64,000 nucleotides of DNA from the NCBI GenBank assembly GCA_947307255.1, contig CAMZIO010000002.1, positions 39,638-103,637 of the forward strand, written 5' to 3'. Below are positions 37,879 to 46,945 of the stretch, one piece after another (within the stretch, counting starts at the first letter, position 1; each line of letters starts with the position of its first letter). Source of the stretch: an uncultured Clostridia bacterium. GTDB lineage: Bacteria; Bacillota; Clostridia; Oscillospirales; Oscillospiraceae. The notes beneath the pieces are model-generated. The model was given only the letters and a program-made list of their open reading frames with translations, was not told the DNA's origin and ran no database searches. The position numbers and the translations under genes were made by a program.

Positions 37879-38205
37879 TTACAGTTCCTCCGCCGCTCTG
37901 TGAGCCTCTGCAGCCATTAAAGCGTAGGTCATGCACACGCCGATCATGGCGTTGCCCAGCTGCCGCAGCTCGACGTGGATCTCATCCTCATTGCGCTCCT
38001 TCACCGCGCCCCAGAGATCCTTGAGTAGCTCGTCCGCGCTCTTGGCTTCCTTCTTCGCCTGCTCGTTCAGCTCTGTCAGGCGGGCCCAGGCCTCGTGCGC
38101 GCTGGCGTAATCACGCCCCATGCGCGTCTTCTCGGTCTGCCGCATTTTCTGCACCGCGCCGAGCAGCTCCGCGCTCGCGCTGTTTTCCGTCAAAAGGTCC
38201 ATCAT
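37879..38205 (-). CDS. Hypothetical phage protein
   Basis: Tightly packed ORF. Confidence 0.5.
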   Translation of the reverse strand: MMDLLTENSASAELLGAVQKMRQTEKTRMGRDYASAHEAWARLTELNEQAKKEAKSADELLKDLWGAVKERNEDEIHVELRQLGNAMIGVCMTYALMAAEAHRAAEEL

Positions 38206-38528
38206 TCTTCTCCTTTCTTATCGCGGTTGATTCGCTGCTCCAGCCGCTCCAGCTTGTATATCTCCTGTTCCGTTGGATCTCCGAAGATCAGCGCCATCTG
38301 ATTGAGCATGATTCCGACGTCGGCCATCTCCTCCAGCACTGCGAAACGCAGCAGTGCCGCCGCATCGCAGTCCAGATCTCCGTTTTGAAACCGCAGGTAT
38401 TTGCACAGGGCCTTTATCAACTCGCTCATCTCCTCGATGGCCATGCCGATCTGAGCCCGCTCACCCCACGTTTCGAGTGCCGCCTCCGGGATCGCGCCTT
38501 CGCGCTCTGCCGTCATTTTGTCTGTCAT
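38202..38528 (-). CDS. MazG-like nucleotide pyrophosphohydrolase
   Basis: QIGMAIEEMSELIKALCKYLR...LEEMADVGIMLNQM. Confidence 0.75.
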   Translation of the reverse strand: MTDKMTAEREGAIPEAALETWGERAQIGMAIEEMSELIKALCKYLRFQNGDLDCDAAALLRFAVLEEMADVGIMLNQMALIFGDPTEQEIYKLERLEQRINRDKKGEE

Positions 38529-38561
38529 GTTTTTCTCCTTTCGCTATTTCCTGGCGCGGCC

Positions 38562-40424
38562 TCACGCCGCGCCTTTTCTCCTTCTCTTTTTCTTCCCGCT
38601 CATCAGCTCCTCGGCAAGTCCCGCCGCCTCGGCCTCGCGGAATTCTTCTTCTCGCACCTGCCGGAACGCCGGCGTCAGGACCTCTTTTTCCCAGCGGTTC
38701 ACGAACGCGCGCACCTTCTTCGGGATGTGCAGCTGCTTCCCATTCGCGTATTCGTTCCCGTATCCGTGCAGCTGCACCTCCTTCCAGGTTTTCCCGGTCG
38801 TGTCGATGTTCAGCGTGAACCAGCTCCGGTCTTTTCTGCGCGCGTGCCGGATGAACACGATCAGCTCGCCGTGTAGATGCGTCTGGCCGTAGCCTCCCAC
38901 GCAGTGGTGCAGCGTGCGCCCCTCCGCTACCAGCTCGCCGTTGTCCCTCGGCAGCACCGCGCAGATCACCCCGTCGCTCCACTCCAGCGCGCGCCACTTT
39001 TCGCGTACCGTCTCGAATTCCGCGCGGCGTTCCTCCGCCTGTTTCGCCCGCTCGATCTCGGCAAGCCGGTCGTGCGCGGCGCGCAGGTTCGGCGGCCACA
39101 GCTCGTCCTCCGTCGGCTCGGCCACCACACGGTTCAGCATGATCCGATAGTCCATCATCAGCTCCAGGCTTTCGCGTCCGCCGAGGCGGTGCTTCCGCCG
39201 CTGCTTTTCGAGGTATCGGTCGAAGTCTCCCAGGAACCATTCCCAGCCCTCCTCGCCGACGTAGCTGATAAACTCCTCCAGTTTTTCCTCTGTGTAGACC
39301 TGTGCCATGCGGTTCAGCTCCGTCGCGTCGCCGCGCCGGATACCGCCATAGTCCACGAAGTTCCACCACAGCAGCGTCATCTGCTGGCTCCATTTCCATT
39401 TTCGGCCCTGCTTTACCTCCTCCCGCGTCATGAACAGCATGTCCATCGGCTTCGCGTAGTCCCAGTGTGCCATCCAATCCAGATCCTCCGGGCATTCCAG
39501 CTTCCCGTTGTAGTTCTGACGTGCGTTCAGCTCGTCGCCGATAAAGCTGTCGATCGTCTCGACCCACCCGGCCTTCACCAGGTTCTCGATCGTCGCGTGC
39601 TCCCGCCAAAAGCGCAGGTATAAGTACGGGTACGCCCCGCCGCCTTTCACGTAATCGGCCAGCCCGGTCTTCTCGCCCGTCTGCCCCAGCTGCTCCGGCA
39701 CGTCTGGGCAGATCCATCCGCCGACCGCCGTGTGGTTGATCGATCCGTAGTCGTAGTAGCGGTACTGCAGCGGATCCGCCGCGGTCTTCTGCCTCTCCCA
39801 CTTCTCCAGTGGGTATAGCTTTCCGCTAACGTCGAAGCCACAGTGCTTGTACAGCTTTAGCTTCCCGTCTTTGTCTATCACCACCGCGTGCGTCGGCGCG
39901 CAGCTCTCCTTCTCGTCTCCCTTTGGGGAAAACCACCGCGTCAGCAGCCAGTAGACTACCGCGGTGTACGCTCCCACGTTCTCCACGCTCGCCGCCATGA
40001 TCTGCCAGGTGCGTCCGTTCCGCAGCTTCCGCGCCGGCAGCGCCATCAGTTCCTTCTCGCACCACGGGCAGGCGACCTCGTCGCCCTCCCGGCTCATCAG
40101 CGTCTCGTCCGCCGGCGTGTCATCCGTCGGCACGCCGGGAAAGCTGTTTCCGTCATAGTCCACGTACATCCGGATCCCGTCGCCCAGCCACGCGGAGAAC
40201 CATTCCTCGCCGCAGTGCGAGCATTTGCACCGCGCGGCCCACTTCGGCCTCGGCTCCTCGGTCTGGTACAGCGGCCAGCCGATCTCACCGTCCTCCGGGA
40301 TGTACTGCGCACGCTTATATGTCAGCAGATGCAGCCCGAGTTGCCGGTCCAGCTTCTTCGCGGCCCACCGCATCATCTCCTCGCGCGGCTCCACAGGCAG
40401 CATTGATAGAATGCTCTCCATCAC
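38562..40424 (-). CDS. PcfJ-like protein
   Basis: VAEGRTLHHCVGGYGQTHLHGELIVFIRHARRKDRSWFTLNIDTTGKTWKEVQLHGYGN. Confidence 0.75.
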   Translation of the reverse strand: MMESILSMLPVEPREEMMRWAAKKLDRQLGLHLLTYKRAQYIPEDGEIGWPLYQTEEPRPKWAARCKCSHCGEEWFSAWLGDGIRMYVDYDGNSFPGVPTDDTPADETLMSREGDEVACPWCEKELMALPARKLRNGRTWQIMAASVENVGAYTAVVYWLLTRWFSPKGDEKESCAPTHAVVIDKDGKLKLYKHCGFDVSGKLYPLEKWERQKTAADPLQYRYYDYGSINHTAVGGWICPDVPEQLGQTGEKTGLADYVKGGGAYPYLYLRFWREHATIENLVKAGWVETIDSFIGDELNARQNYNGKLECPEDLDWMAHWDYAKPMDMLFMTREEVKQGRKWKWSQQMTLLWWNFVDYGGIRRGDATELNRMAQVYTEEKLEEFISYVGEEGWEWFLGDFDRYLEKQRRKHRLGGRESLELMMDYRIMLNRVVAEPTEDELWPPNLRAAHDRLAEIERAKQAEERRAEFETVREKWRALEWSDGVICAVLPRDNGELVAEGRTLHHCVGGYGQTHLHGELIVFIRHARRKDRSWFTLNIDTTGKTWKEVQLHGYGNEYANGKQLHIPKKVRAFVNRWEKEVLTPAFRQVREEEFREAEAAGLAEELMSGKKKRRRKGAA

Positions 40425-40433
40425 GCCGCCCCC

Positions 40434-40763
40434 TTAAAAGAAGCTGTCCAGCGACACCAGCGTGTCGTCAGCAGCCTTCGGCGCCTCCCGCTGTGCCTGC
40501 AGGCCGAAGTGTTCGCGGATGATCCGGTCCGCGTCCTTCGGGATGCAGCACCCGCCGTGCTTTCTCGCGTGCTCGCGGATCTTGCTCTCGCAATGCTTCA
40601 GGGCGTCCTTGTCCGCCTGCAGATCCTCGATCACGATAGCGGAGAGCGCCGGCGCGTCGCGCAGCATGTCCTTGAGCTGTTCGCCCACCATCCATACCGG
40701 GCCCTCCGCCGCCGGCCGCAGCTTGGTGATGGCGTCCAGCGCATCCTGCAGTCTCTCACTCAT
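40434..40763 (-). CDS. PcfK-like protein
   Basis: HCESKIREHARKHGGCCIPKDADRIIREHFGLQ; next to PcfJ-like gene. Confidence 0.65.
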   Translation of the reverse strand: MSERLQDALDAITKLRPAAEGPVWMVGEQLKDMLRDAPALSAIVIEDLQADKDALKHCESKIREHARKHGGCCIPKDADRIIREHFGLQAQREAPKAADDTLVSLDSFF

Positions 40764-41739
40764 CGCCGAACTCCTTTCTCCATGCCTCGATCTGCTGACG
40801 GATCGCGCTGCGCAGCGCAGGCTTTCGCTCCTCGTCCACGTTGGGGAAGGCTTGCTTCACGGCCAGATACGCCTCCTGCCAAGCCCCGAAGCGCAGCTGG
40901 AACACCGTCAGCTCCTTTCCGCTCATGGCCAGCTTTTTCCGCAGCGCCTCTGCCTCCGCCGCGGCGTCGGCTTTCGCCTGCTCCAATGCGGCGCGCAGGT
41001 TTTCCGCCTCCTCGCGCAGCTCCTTCGCGCGCTCGTCCGCTTTTCCCTCTGCGCTCTTTGCCTTCTCTTCCGCGGCCTTCACCTTTTCCTTCGCCTTGGC
41101 CAGCTTGTCCTCCGCAGCTTTCACCTTCTCGTTCCACTCGGCTTCCGCCGCTGTGCGGGCCTCTTCCGCCGCCTTCTTCACGGCTTCCTCGTCCACCTGC
41201 ACCGCCACGTCGATCGGCCGGGCTTCCAGCTCCTTGATCCGGCGTTCCGCCGCGTTTGCTCGCTCGTTTTCTTTCTCCGCGCTCTCTCGCAGCATCCGGA
41301 CTTGTCCCTCGGCAGTCTTCGCCGCCTCGCGTGCCGCGTCCCGCTCGCGGATCACGGCCTTCAGCTCCTGCGTGGTCATGTCGTCCACCGCGTGTGTTTC
41401 TACGAACTCCTCACGCTCCGGTGCGGGCAGCGCCAGCAGTGCCAAAGCCTTGGAATAGGTCAAATTCCCAAACGTTTGGGAATTTGAAACCCCGGTTCCG
41501 AACAGGCTTCCCTGCTCCTCTCCGTACTCCCGATAGAGCCTCATGAAGTTGTTTGCTGTGCTCTGGGAGTAGCCGGTGTTCTGCTCGATCCACGGCAAAA
41601 ACTCTCCGTGCTCCAGCATCTCCTTCACCTCGCACATCCGCCGCCCGATCTCGATGATACTGCCGAGCATGCTCGCCGTCAGCGCGCGGATCTCCGCCGC
41701 CACGATCTCCGGCGTCCTGTTCTTCGTCATCTCATTCAT
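40756..41739 (-). CDS. DUF3102-domain phage protein with long coiled-coil
   Basis: IIEIGRRMCEVKEMLEHGEFLPWIEQNTGYSQSTANNFMRLYREYG. Confidence 0.8.
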   Translation of the reverse strand: MNEMTKNRTPEIVAAEIRALTASMLGSIIEIGRRMCEVKEMLEHGEFLPWIEQNTGYSQSTANNFMRLYREYGEEQGSLFGTGVSNSQTFGNLTYSKALALLALPAPEREEFVETHAVDDMTTQELKAVIRERDAAREAAKTAEGQVRMLRESAEKENERANAAERRIKELEARPIDVAVQVDEEAVKKAAEEARTAAEAEWNEKVKAAEDKLAKAKEKVKAAEEKAKSAEGKADERAKELREEAENLRAALEQAKADAAAEAEALRKKLAMSGKELTVFQLRFGAWQEAYLAVKQAFPNVDEERKPALRSAIRQQIEAWRKEFGDE

Positions 41740-41741
41740 AC

Positions 41742-41846
41742 TTGTCTTTTTCTTTCTGCCGTGCTATAATCAGCGCAGCAGAAATACTCCTTTCGTCAGT
41801 TTTTTCTGCCGGGCCTGACCCTCTGCCAAGGGTCAGGCCCTTTTTT
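41742..41846 (+). ncRNA. Candidate small RNA with its own promoter and intrinsic terminator, antisense to the operon
   Basis: TTGTCT-N17-TATAAT (41742-41770), transcript ending at GGGCCTGACCC...GGGTCAGGCCCTTTTTT; contains CTCCTTTC anti-SD-like segment. Confidence 0.5.
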
Positions 41847-41853
41847 GCAGCGA

Positions 41854-42369
41854 TTACCCATTGCTCTCTCTCCACTTGACGTCTGTGGTATACGTCCCCA
41901 TCGCCACGGCCTGCGCGTGGCTGTCCACGAACAGATCTATGCTTTTGCCGGTTACGCCGGTGTCCTCGGCGATATAGATCACGCCGTTGATCATCACCTC
42001 GCTGCCCAGCGGGATCACGTCCGGGTCCACCGCCACGGTGCGCCCCTCGGCGGCCAGTGTTCCGGTCGCCGTGATGCCGTCCGACTTGCCGCAGCAATAT
42101 GCGCACGGGCAGTAGTGGTAAATGCGGAACTCTCCCGCGTCGTGCCAGGCGGGCTTGTCCGCCGTCGCACTCTCTTCCGCCGCCTCACAGACCAGCTCCA
42201 CGGTCAGCGGCCGCGCTTCCAGCTCCTCAATGCGCGATCGCTGCGCGCCGATCATCCTCTCCGCGGCCTGCAGGCGGACGTATGTGCCAAGCAGCAGGGC
42301 CGCGGATATCAGCGCCGCCGCTGCAAGCAGCAGATCACGCATCCACTTCCGCGCCTCGTCCTTCTTCAT
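41854..42369 (-). CDS. 3D-domain (RlpA-like double-psi barrel) protein with N-terminal membrane segment
   Basis: FRIYHYCPCAYCCGKSDGITATGTLAAEGRTVAVDPDVIPLGSEVMINGVIYIAEDTGVTGKSIDLFV. Confidence 0.85.
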   Translation of the reverse strand: MKKDEARKWMRDLLLAAAALISAALLLGTYVRLQAAERMIGAQRSRIEELEARPLTVELVCEAAEESATADKPAWHDAGEFRIYHYCPCAYCCGKSDGITATGTLAAEGRTVAVDPDVIPLGSEVMINGVIYIAEDTGVTGKSIDLFVDSHAQAVAMGTYTTDVKWRESNG

Positions 42370-42709
42370 CTGCAGCTCCTTTCCGCATCATTCGTGCTTC
42401 CTGTTTATATCGCTCCCGGATCATCCTCTTGATCCGCACCTGCTCGGCGTCCTCCTCGCGCTGCTTGCGCTCGCACGGCGGGCAGAGGATCTCACGCCCG
42501 CCCTGGAACATCTTGCCGCACCGCGCGCAGATGTTGTTCAGCAGCGGCTTCTTCCGCTCCACCTCGATCCCCGCAGCCACTTCGCCCCAGCGTACGCCCC
42601 AAAACTTTGCCGCGGCCACCGTTGCCTGTTCAAAGTTCGCCGCCCGCACGATGGCCACACCGTGCCCCTCGTGGCGCAGAAACCACACTTGCTCTTTACT
42701 CACCGCCAT
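42335..42709 (-). CDS. Zinc-ribbon-like phage protein
   Basis: MAVSKEQVWFLRHEGHGVAIVRAANFEQATVAAAKFWGV...NICARCGKMF...LCPPCERKQ. Confidence 0.55.
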   Translation of the reverse strand: MAVSKEQVWFLRHEGHGVAIVRAANFEQATVAAAKFWGVRWGEVAAGIEVERKKPLLNNICARCGKMFQGGREILCPPCERKQREEDAEQVRIKRMIRERYKQEARMMRKGAADEEGRGAEVDA

Positions 42710-42890
42710 CGTCGTCAACGCCTCCCTTCTCTTCCTTCCCGCCGACCTCATACTCGGCTCCGTAGCGCCGCCGGTTGCACATCCGGCAGGTGATCTTCAT
42801 GTTCGCCTCTTTTCTTACCACGCGCACCGTCGCGTTCGCGCCGAGCTTGTCCGCGCAGGGCTTGCAGAGCATCATCGTCTTCTTCGGCAT
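42696..42890 (-). CDS. Small double CxxC phage protein
   Basis: MPKKTMMLCKPCADKLGANATVRVVRKEANMKITCRMCNRRRYGAEYEV. Confidence 0.5.
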   Translation of the reverse strand: MPKKTMMLCKPCADKLGANATVRVVRKEANMKITCRMCNRRRYGAEYEVGGKEEKGGVDDDGGE

Positions 42891-42891
42891 C

Positions 42892-43203
42892 TCAGGCACC
42901 TTCTTCCAGATAATTCCTTCCGAACTCCCATCGGAAGTCCTCCACGCTCCAGCCCTGCTCGTCCATCGCCAGTCGCTGGCCGTACTCGTGCAGCTTCTGT
43001 GCCGTCTCCGGATTGCGGTGCACGGCCTCCGGCCCGTTCTCGTGGCAGCGTCCATGGCACAGGTACACCCACAGCCCGTACTGCTCGCTCTTCTTTCGGT
43101 TTGCTCCGCCGAAGATGTGGTGCTTGTCCAGCGGATCCCCGCAGCCGTTCCTGCCGCACAGCCAGCACGCCCGCGGCATCTCTCGCTTGACTTTCTTGGG
43201 CAT
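42892..43203 (-). CDS. HNH-like phage protein
   Basis: CWLCGRNGCGDPLDKHHIFGGANRKKSEQYGLWVYLCHGRCHENGPEAVHRN. Confidence 0.7.
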   Translation of the reverse strand: MPKKVKREMPRACWLCGRNGCGDPLDKHHIFGGANRKKSEQYGLWVYLCHGRCHENGPEAVHRNPETAQKLHEYGQRLAMDEQGWSVEDFRWEFGRNYLEEGA

Positions 43204-43329
43204 TTGTCTTGATCCTCCTTATCTCGTTCCGACATTTGTTCCGACCTCTTCTGTCACACCGTCGCACCATGCCGATTCCCGCGGCTTATTGCCGCGCCAA
43301 TCGGGGCGCTTCCTCGCCGCGTCCCTCGC

Positions 43330-43533
43330 TTAATCCGCCACCGGCGGCGCTTCGGGTGCGGCCTCCTTCGCAGTAAACACGGCGCGCCCGCGGTACAGCT
43401 CGTTGCACACCGTCAGCTTGATCCACGTCGCCAGCTTGCGCTTTTGCTCCGGGCTCAGCGTGTCCACGTTCACTTCCTCCCCGTTCACGGTTACGTACGC
43501 CTCCACCCGGATCGGCTCCCTCTGCTTCGCCAC
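43330..43533 (-). CDS. Small phage early protein
   Basis: MAKQREPIRVEAYVTVNGEEVNVDTLSPEQKRKLATWI... Confidence 0.5.
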   Translation of the reverse strand: MAKQREPIRVEAYVTVNGEEVNVDTLSPEQKRKLATWIKLTVCNELYRGRAVFTAKEAAPEAPPVAD

Positions 43534-43581
43534 GGTCGCACCTCCTTTCCCTCAGCCTATGGCCTCTAAAGATTGTCCTAT

Positions 43582-43606
43582 GCTTGTATCGTATTACGAT
43601 ACAAGC
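43582..43606. promoter_or_regulatory. Candidate repressor operator
   Basis: Perfect 12-bp inverted repeat GCTTGTATCGTA-T-TACGATACAAGC; an 11/12 match to one arm lies just downstream of the Cro-like promoter. Confidence 0.6.
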
Positions 43607-43800
43607 TCAGCAAAAAAAATCTCAGTTGGATTACTGATGTTCAGCTTCTCTACCATAGCTGACATCTCAGCACTGTCAAAAATTCCTTTCTTCATCTTTG
43701 CATAGAAGGTTTTTTCAGTCATTCCAAGCTCTTCTGCGAGCTTTCTCTGGCTGAATCCGCGTTCCATGATAACGCCTTTTAGCTTATTCGTGTCGATCAC
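43594..43800 (-). CDS. Cro-like HTH regulator
   Basis: GTG start with GGGAGGTGAG RBS; IDTNKLKGVIMERGFSQRKLAEELGMTEKTFYAKMKKGIFDSAEMSAMVEKLNISNPTEIFF (shorter than ORF track). Confidence 0.8.
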   Translation of the reverse strand: MIDTNKLKGVIMERGFSQRKLAEELGMTEKTFYAKMKKGIFDSAEMSAMVEKLNISNPTEIFFAELVS

Positions 43801-43842
43801 TGTACTCACCTCCCCACCCCAAAAGTTTCTTAGTACGATACA

Positions 43843-43871
43843 AACATAGCACACCGATCTTATCGTGTCAA
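43843..43871 (-). promoter_or_regulatory. Promoter of Cro-like/early operon
   Basis: TTGACA-N17-TATGTT on the minus strand. Confidence 0.65.
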
Positions 43872-43902
43872 GATATTTATTTCGCAAAAAGAGAAAAATT
43901 TG

Positions 43903-43930
43903 TTGCGCATTAAGAAATTTATGTTATAAT
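43903..43930 (+). promoter_or_regulatory. Promoter of CI-like repressor
   Basis: TTGCGC-N16-TATAAT. Confidence 0.55.
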
Positions 43931-43952
43931 GCCCTCGAAAGGCGGTGATAAA

Positions 43953-44567
43953 ATGCCGATTAGCGATATGCTAAAAGCTCGTCGAGCAGAGCTCGACCTT
44001 ACTTTGGAAGACGTTGCCAAGATCGTCGGCGTCACTCGTGCAACCATACAAAAATATGAAAATGGCATCATCTCCAATATCCCATCCGACAAGATTGAAG
44101 CCTTGGCAAAAGCCCTTAAAACCACGCCATCTTACCTGATGGGTTGGGATAACGATCTCCCTGATAATATCCTTCCCATGCCGCACACTCGGCGCGTCCC
44201 TCGCCTCGGCACGATCGCCTGCGGCACGCCCATCACCGCCGAGGAAAACTTTGACGGTTATGATGAGGTGCCCGACTGGGTGCACTGCGACTTCACCCTC
44301 ACCTGCAAGGGCGACAGCATGATCAACGCCCGCATCTATGACGGGGATATCGTCTGCATCCGCCGCCAGGATACGGTTGAGACCGGCGAGATCGCCGCCG
44401 TCCTGATCGACAACGAGGCCACGCTCAAGCGCGTCCGCCTCTTTGACGATCACATCGTCCTGGAAGCGGAGAATCCCACCTTCCGCCCCCTTGTCTACTG
44501 GGGCGAAGAGATGTCCAACGTCCGCATCCTCGGCAAGGCCACACACTTCATCAGCACGGTCAGATAA
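43953..44567 (+). CDS. CI/LexA-like repressor with S24 peptidase domain
   Basis: N-terminal HTH LTLEDVAKIVGVTRATIQKYENG; C-terminal FTLTCKGDSMINARIYDGDIVCIRRQ...GEIAAVLIDNEATLKRV. Confidence 0.92.
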   Translation: MPISDMLKARRAELDLTLEDVAKIVGVTRATIQKYENGIISNIPSDKIEALAKALKTTPSYLMGWDNDLPDNILPMPHTRRVPRLGTIACGTPITAEENFDGYDEVPDWVHCDFTLTCKGDSMINARIYDGDIVCIRRQDTVETGEIAAVLIDNEATLKRVRLFDDHIVLEAENPTFRPLVYWGEEMSNVRILGKATHFISTVR

Positions 44568-44596
44568 TATATTTATGAAAGCAACGAGGGTCTAAT

Positions 44597-46945
44597 ATGA
44601 CTTGGGCTGAATATCGTTTATCTGCTATTGAAAGTGCCTCGCTCTATTACGATTACTTAAAGAACTCCAAAAAAGGAATTTCAGAGTCCGGTGTTTCCGG
44701 AGTTTCGGTCAGCAATTCCGGAGAGGTTACGCTGATTCTCTCCTCAAAACTATTCTCCACAGATGAAATCCAGCTTCGTATCCGAGGGGAATTGTACCCG
44801 CCGGGTAGTTTTATCGTGCGTTTTTACGACCGGCTGAAAAATAAGCTGCTGCTCAAGCCGAATAGACTTCTGCTTTCTCTCTTCCACGAAGCCATTCCCG
44901 CCGAGATTGCCGTGATATCCGACCTCACCTTTCTCGTCAAACGTGTGCGCGACTGGTACGAGCAGCATGATCGCCGGCTCAGCCTCCCTTCATCTCCGCC
45001 GTCTCTGTCTCCTGATATGCCGTCTCTCCGTTCAAATCCATCTGTCGAGCAATCAGCCGCTTTTTATGGGATATTTCAATCCCCTCTTTGCTATGTTTGG
45101 GGAGCTCCCGGCACCGGCAAAACGCAGTTTGTTCTTGCCCGCGCCGTTCTGGCATATTGCAAGGCCGGTATTCAGATTCTCATTACCGCACCAACGAACA
45201 ACGCGGTCGAGCAGACGCTCAGGGGCGTGCTTGCCGTTCTGAAAGAAGCCGACGTCCCTTTAGAGCAAGTTCTCCGGCTCGGTACCCCATCGAAAGAGTT
45301 TTACGACGAGTACCCTATGGTATGCGAAAACCGTGCCGCCGAATACAAGCAGGAAAGCCTTGCTGCGCAGATCAGCTTTTACCAGCGCGCCCTCACATTT
45401 TTCGACACAGCAGATTGGTTCAACAATGCACAACTCATTCTTTCCCATAGCGATCAAGTCATTCGCCAGTCCACCAGCGCACTGCACGAACTGGATCAGC
45501 GGCTGAATGATCTCACGTCCAAGCTGAATTTAAAGAATGCTTCCCTTGCTCCTGTCGTATCCCTCATCAACCAGACGACTGCCGAAAAAACCGGTCTGCT
45601 CAATTATCTCAACAAGCCCCGTTCCGCTTTCTCTGCTTGGCTCAGCCGACCGTCTTTGGATCGCGCCCGGCATCGTCTTGCTGAAATAGATCGTGATTTA
45701 CAGCAAGACGCAGCCGATTATGCCCATACGCTCAGTGAATGCGAGGAGTTCCAGCGGCAAATTGATTCTCTCACCAATCAGCGCAGTAAGATCTCTTCCG
45801 AATTGTCAGACGCCTGCAGTGCTCTCCAATGTATTCCGCCCTGTCCGGTTCCCTTAAAATTCTCAGATATTGTCTTCTCGACCTCCTTTGAAACTTTTAA
45901 ATTTCTGGAAGATGCCCAAACTGCACTGTTAGCTCTAAAGCAGTTACTGAATCAGCAATCTTACCAATACTCTGATATTACAAGAGAAGATGCGATTTCC
46001 AACCTTTCGGCCCTTTCTCAGCAGATTGAAATGCTCCAGGCAGAGTCTCCTCTTTCCAATCTGTCCAGCCGTCTCGTCGTTGCCGCAACGGTCGACGCCT
46101 GCATTTCGCGTCTTTCCGACACAGAATTTCATCCCGCACACATTTTTTTGGATGAGGCAGCCTATTGCCCGCTGATCAAAGGTACAACGCTTCTCTCTTA
46201 CAACGTTCCCCTCTCTCTCTTCGGCGATCACATGCAGCTTCCTCCGATCTGCGAAGCTCCCATTGATTCCACACGCGCTTTCGACGATCTAATGCCCGTT
46301 TGTCTTTGGGCGCAATCTTCTCTTTTTCTTCCCGATTTGTTCACCAAGCCATTGGAAGAAATTTTCAGCGACTACAAAAGCGCTACTCCTCCCAAATCGG
46401 CTAAATTGGAGCGATATGACCTGCTCCACACTTTCCGCTTCGGTGAGTCTTTATCAAAAGTTCTTTCACGCTTCGTCTACGCCAGCGATTTTCACGGCAA
46501 CCCTGCCGTCGATACTGACATTGTGATTCTTGACGTCCCGAAGCAGCGTTCCGATGACAGCAATACAAATCGCTTCGAGTGCCTTGCGATTAAAAACTTC
46601 ATAGCTGCCCACTCCACGGACAAATATGCCGCTCTTACTCCTTTCCGAAAGCAACGTGCGCTTTTGTCAAAGTATATCAACCCCAATCTCGTTTTTACGA
46701 TCCACGGCTCACAAGGCCGCGAATGGGACACCGTCTTTCTCAGTGTTACCGTCACTACAAATCACTGGTTTCTTACGCCCCGTTTGATCAACACCGCAAT
46801 CAGCCGCGCAAAGAAACGGTTGATTATCGTATGCGATAAAGAATACTGGGCTCGTCAAGAAGATCATATCATTGGTGGTCTGATCTCCGCCGCCGAGTCC
46901 AATCCGAGGTTAACTCTTCATGCAAAAAAAGAGCAAACAAATTAA
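44597..46945 (+). CDS. SF1 (Upf1/Dna2-like) AAA helicase
   Basis: VWGAPGTGKTQF, LITAPTNNAVEQTL, HIFLDEAAYCPL, GDHMQLPP, TIHGSQGREWDTVFLSV, NTAISRAKKRLIIV. Confidence 0.88.
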   Translation: MTWAEYRLSAIESASLYYDYLKNSKKGISESGVSGVSVSNSGEVTLILSSKLFSTDEIQLRIRGELYPPGSFIVRFYDRLKNKLLLKPNRLLLSLFHEAIPAEIAVISDLTFLVKRVRDWYEQHDRRLSLPSSPPSLSPDMPSLRSNPSVEQSAAFYGIFQSPLCYVWGAPGTGKTQFVLARAVLAYCKAGIQILITAPTNNAVEQTLRGVLAVLKEADVPLEQVLRLGTPSKEFYDEYPMVCENRAAEYKQESLAAQISFYQRALTFFDTADWFNNAQLILSHSDQVIRQSTSALHELDQRLNDLTSKLNLKNASLAPVVSLINQTTAEKTGLLNYLNKPRSAFSAWLSRPSLDRARHRLAEIDRDLQQDAADYAHTLSECEEFQRQIDSLTNQRSKISSELSDACSALQCIPPCPVPLKFSDIVFSTSFETFKFLEDAQTALLALKQLLNQQSYQYSDITREDAISNLSALSQQIEMLQAESPLSNLSSRLVVAATVDACISRLSDTEFHPAHIFLDEAAYCPLIKGTTLLSYNVPLSLFGDHMQLPPICEAPIDSTRAFDDLMPVCLWAQSSLFLPDLFTKPLEEIFSDYKSATPPKSAKLERYDLLHTFRFGESLSKVLSRFVYASDFHGNPAVDTDIVILDVPKQRSDDSNTNRFECLAIKNFIAAHSTDKYAALTPFRKQRALLSKYINPNLVFTIHGSQGREWDTVFLSVTVTTNHWFLTPRLINTAISRAKKRLIIVCDKEYWARQEDHIIGGLISAAESNPRLTLHAKKEQTN

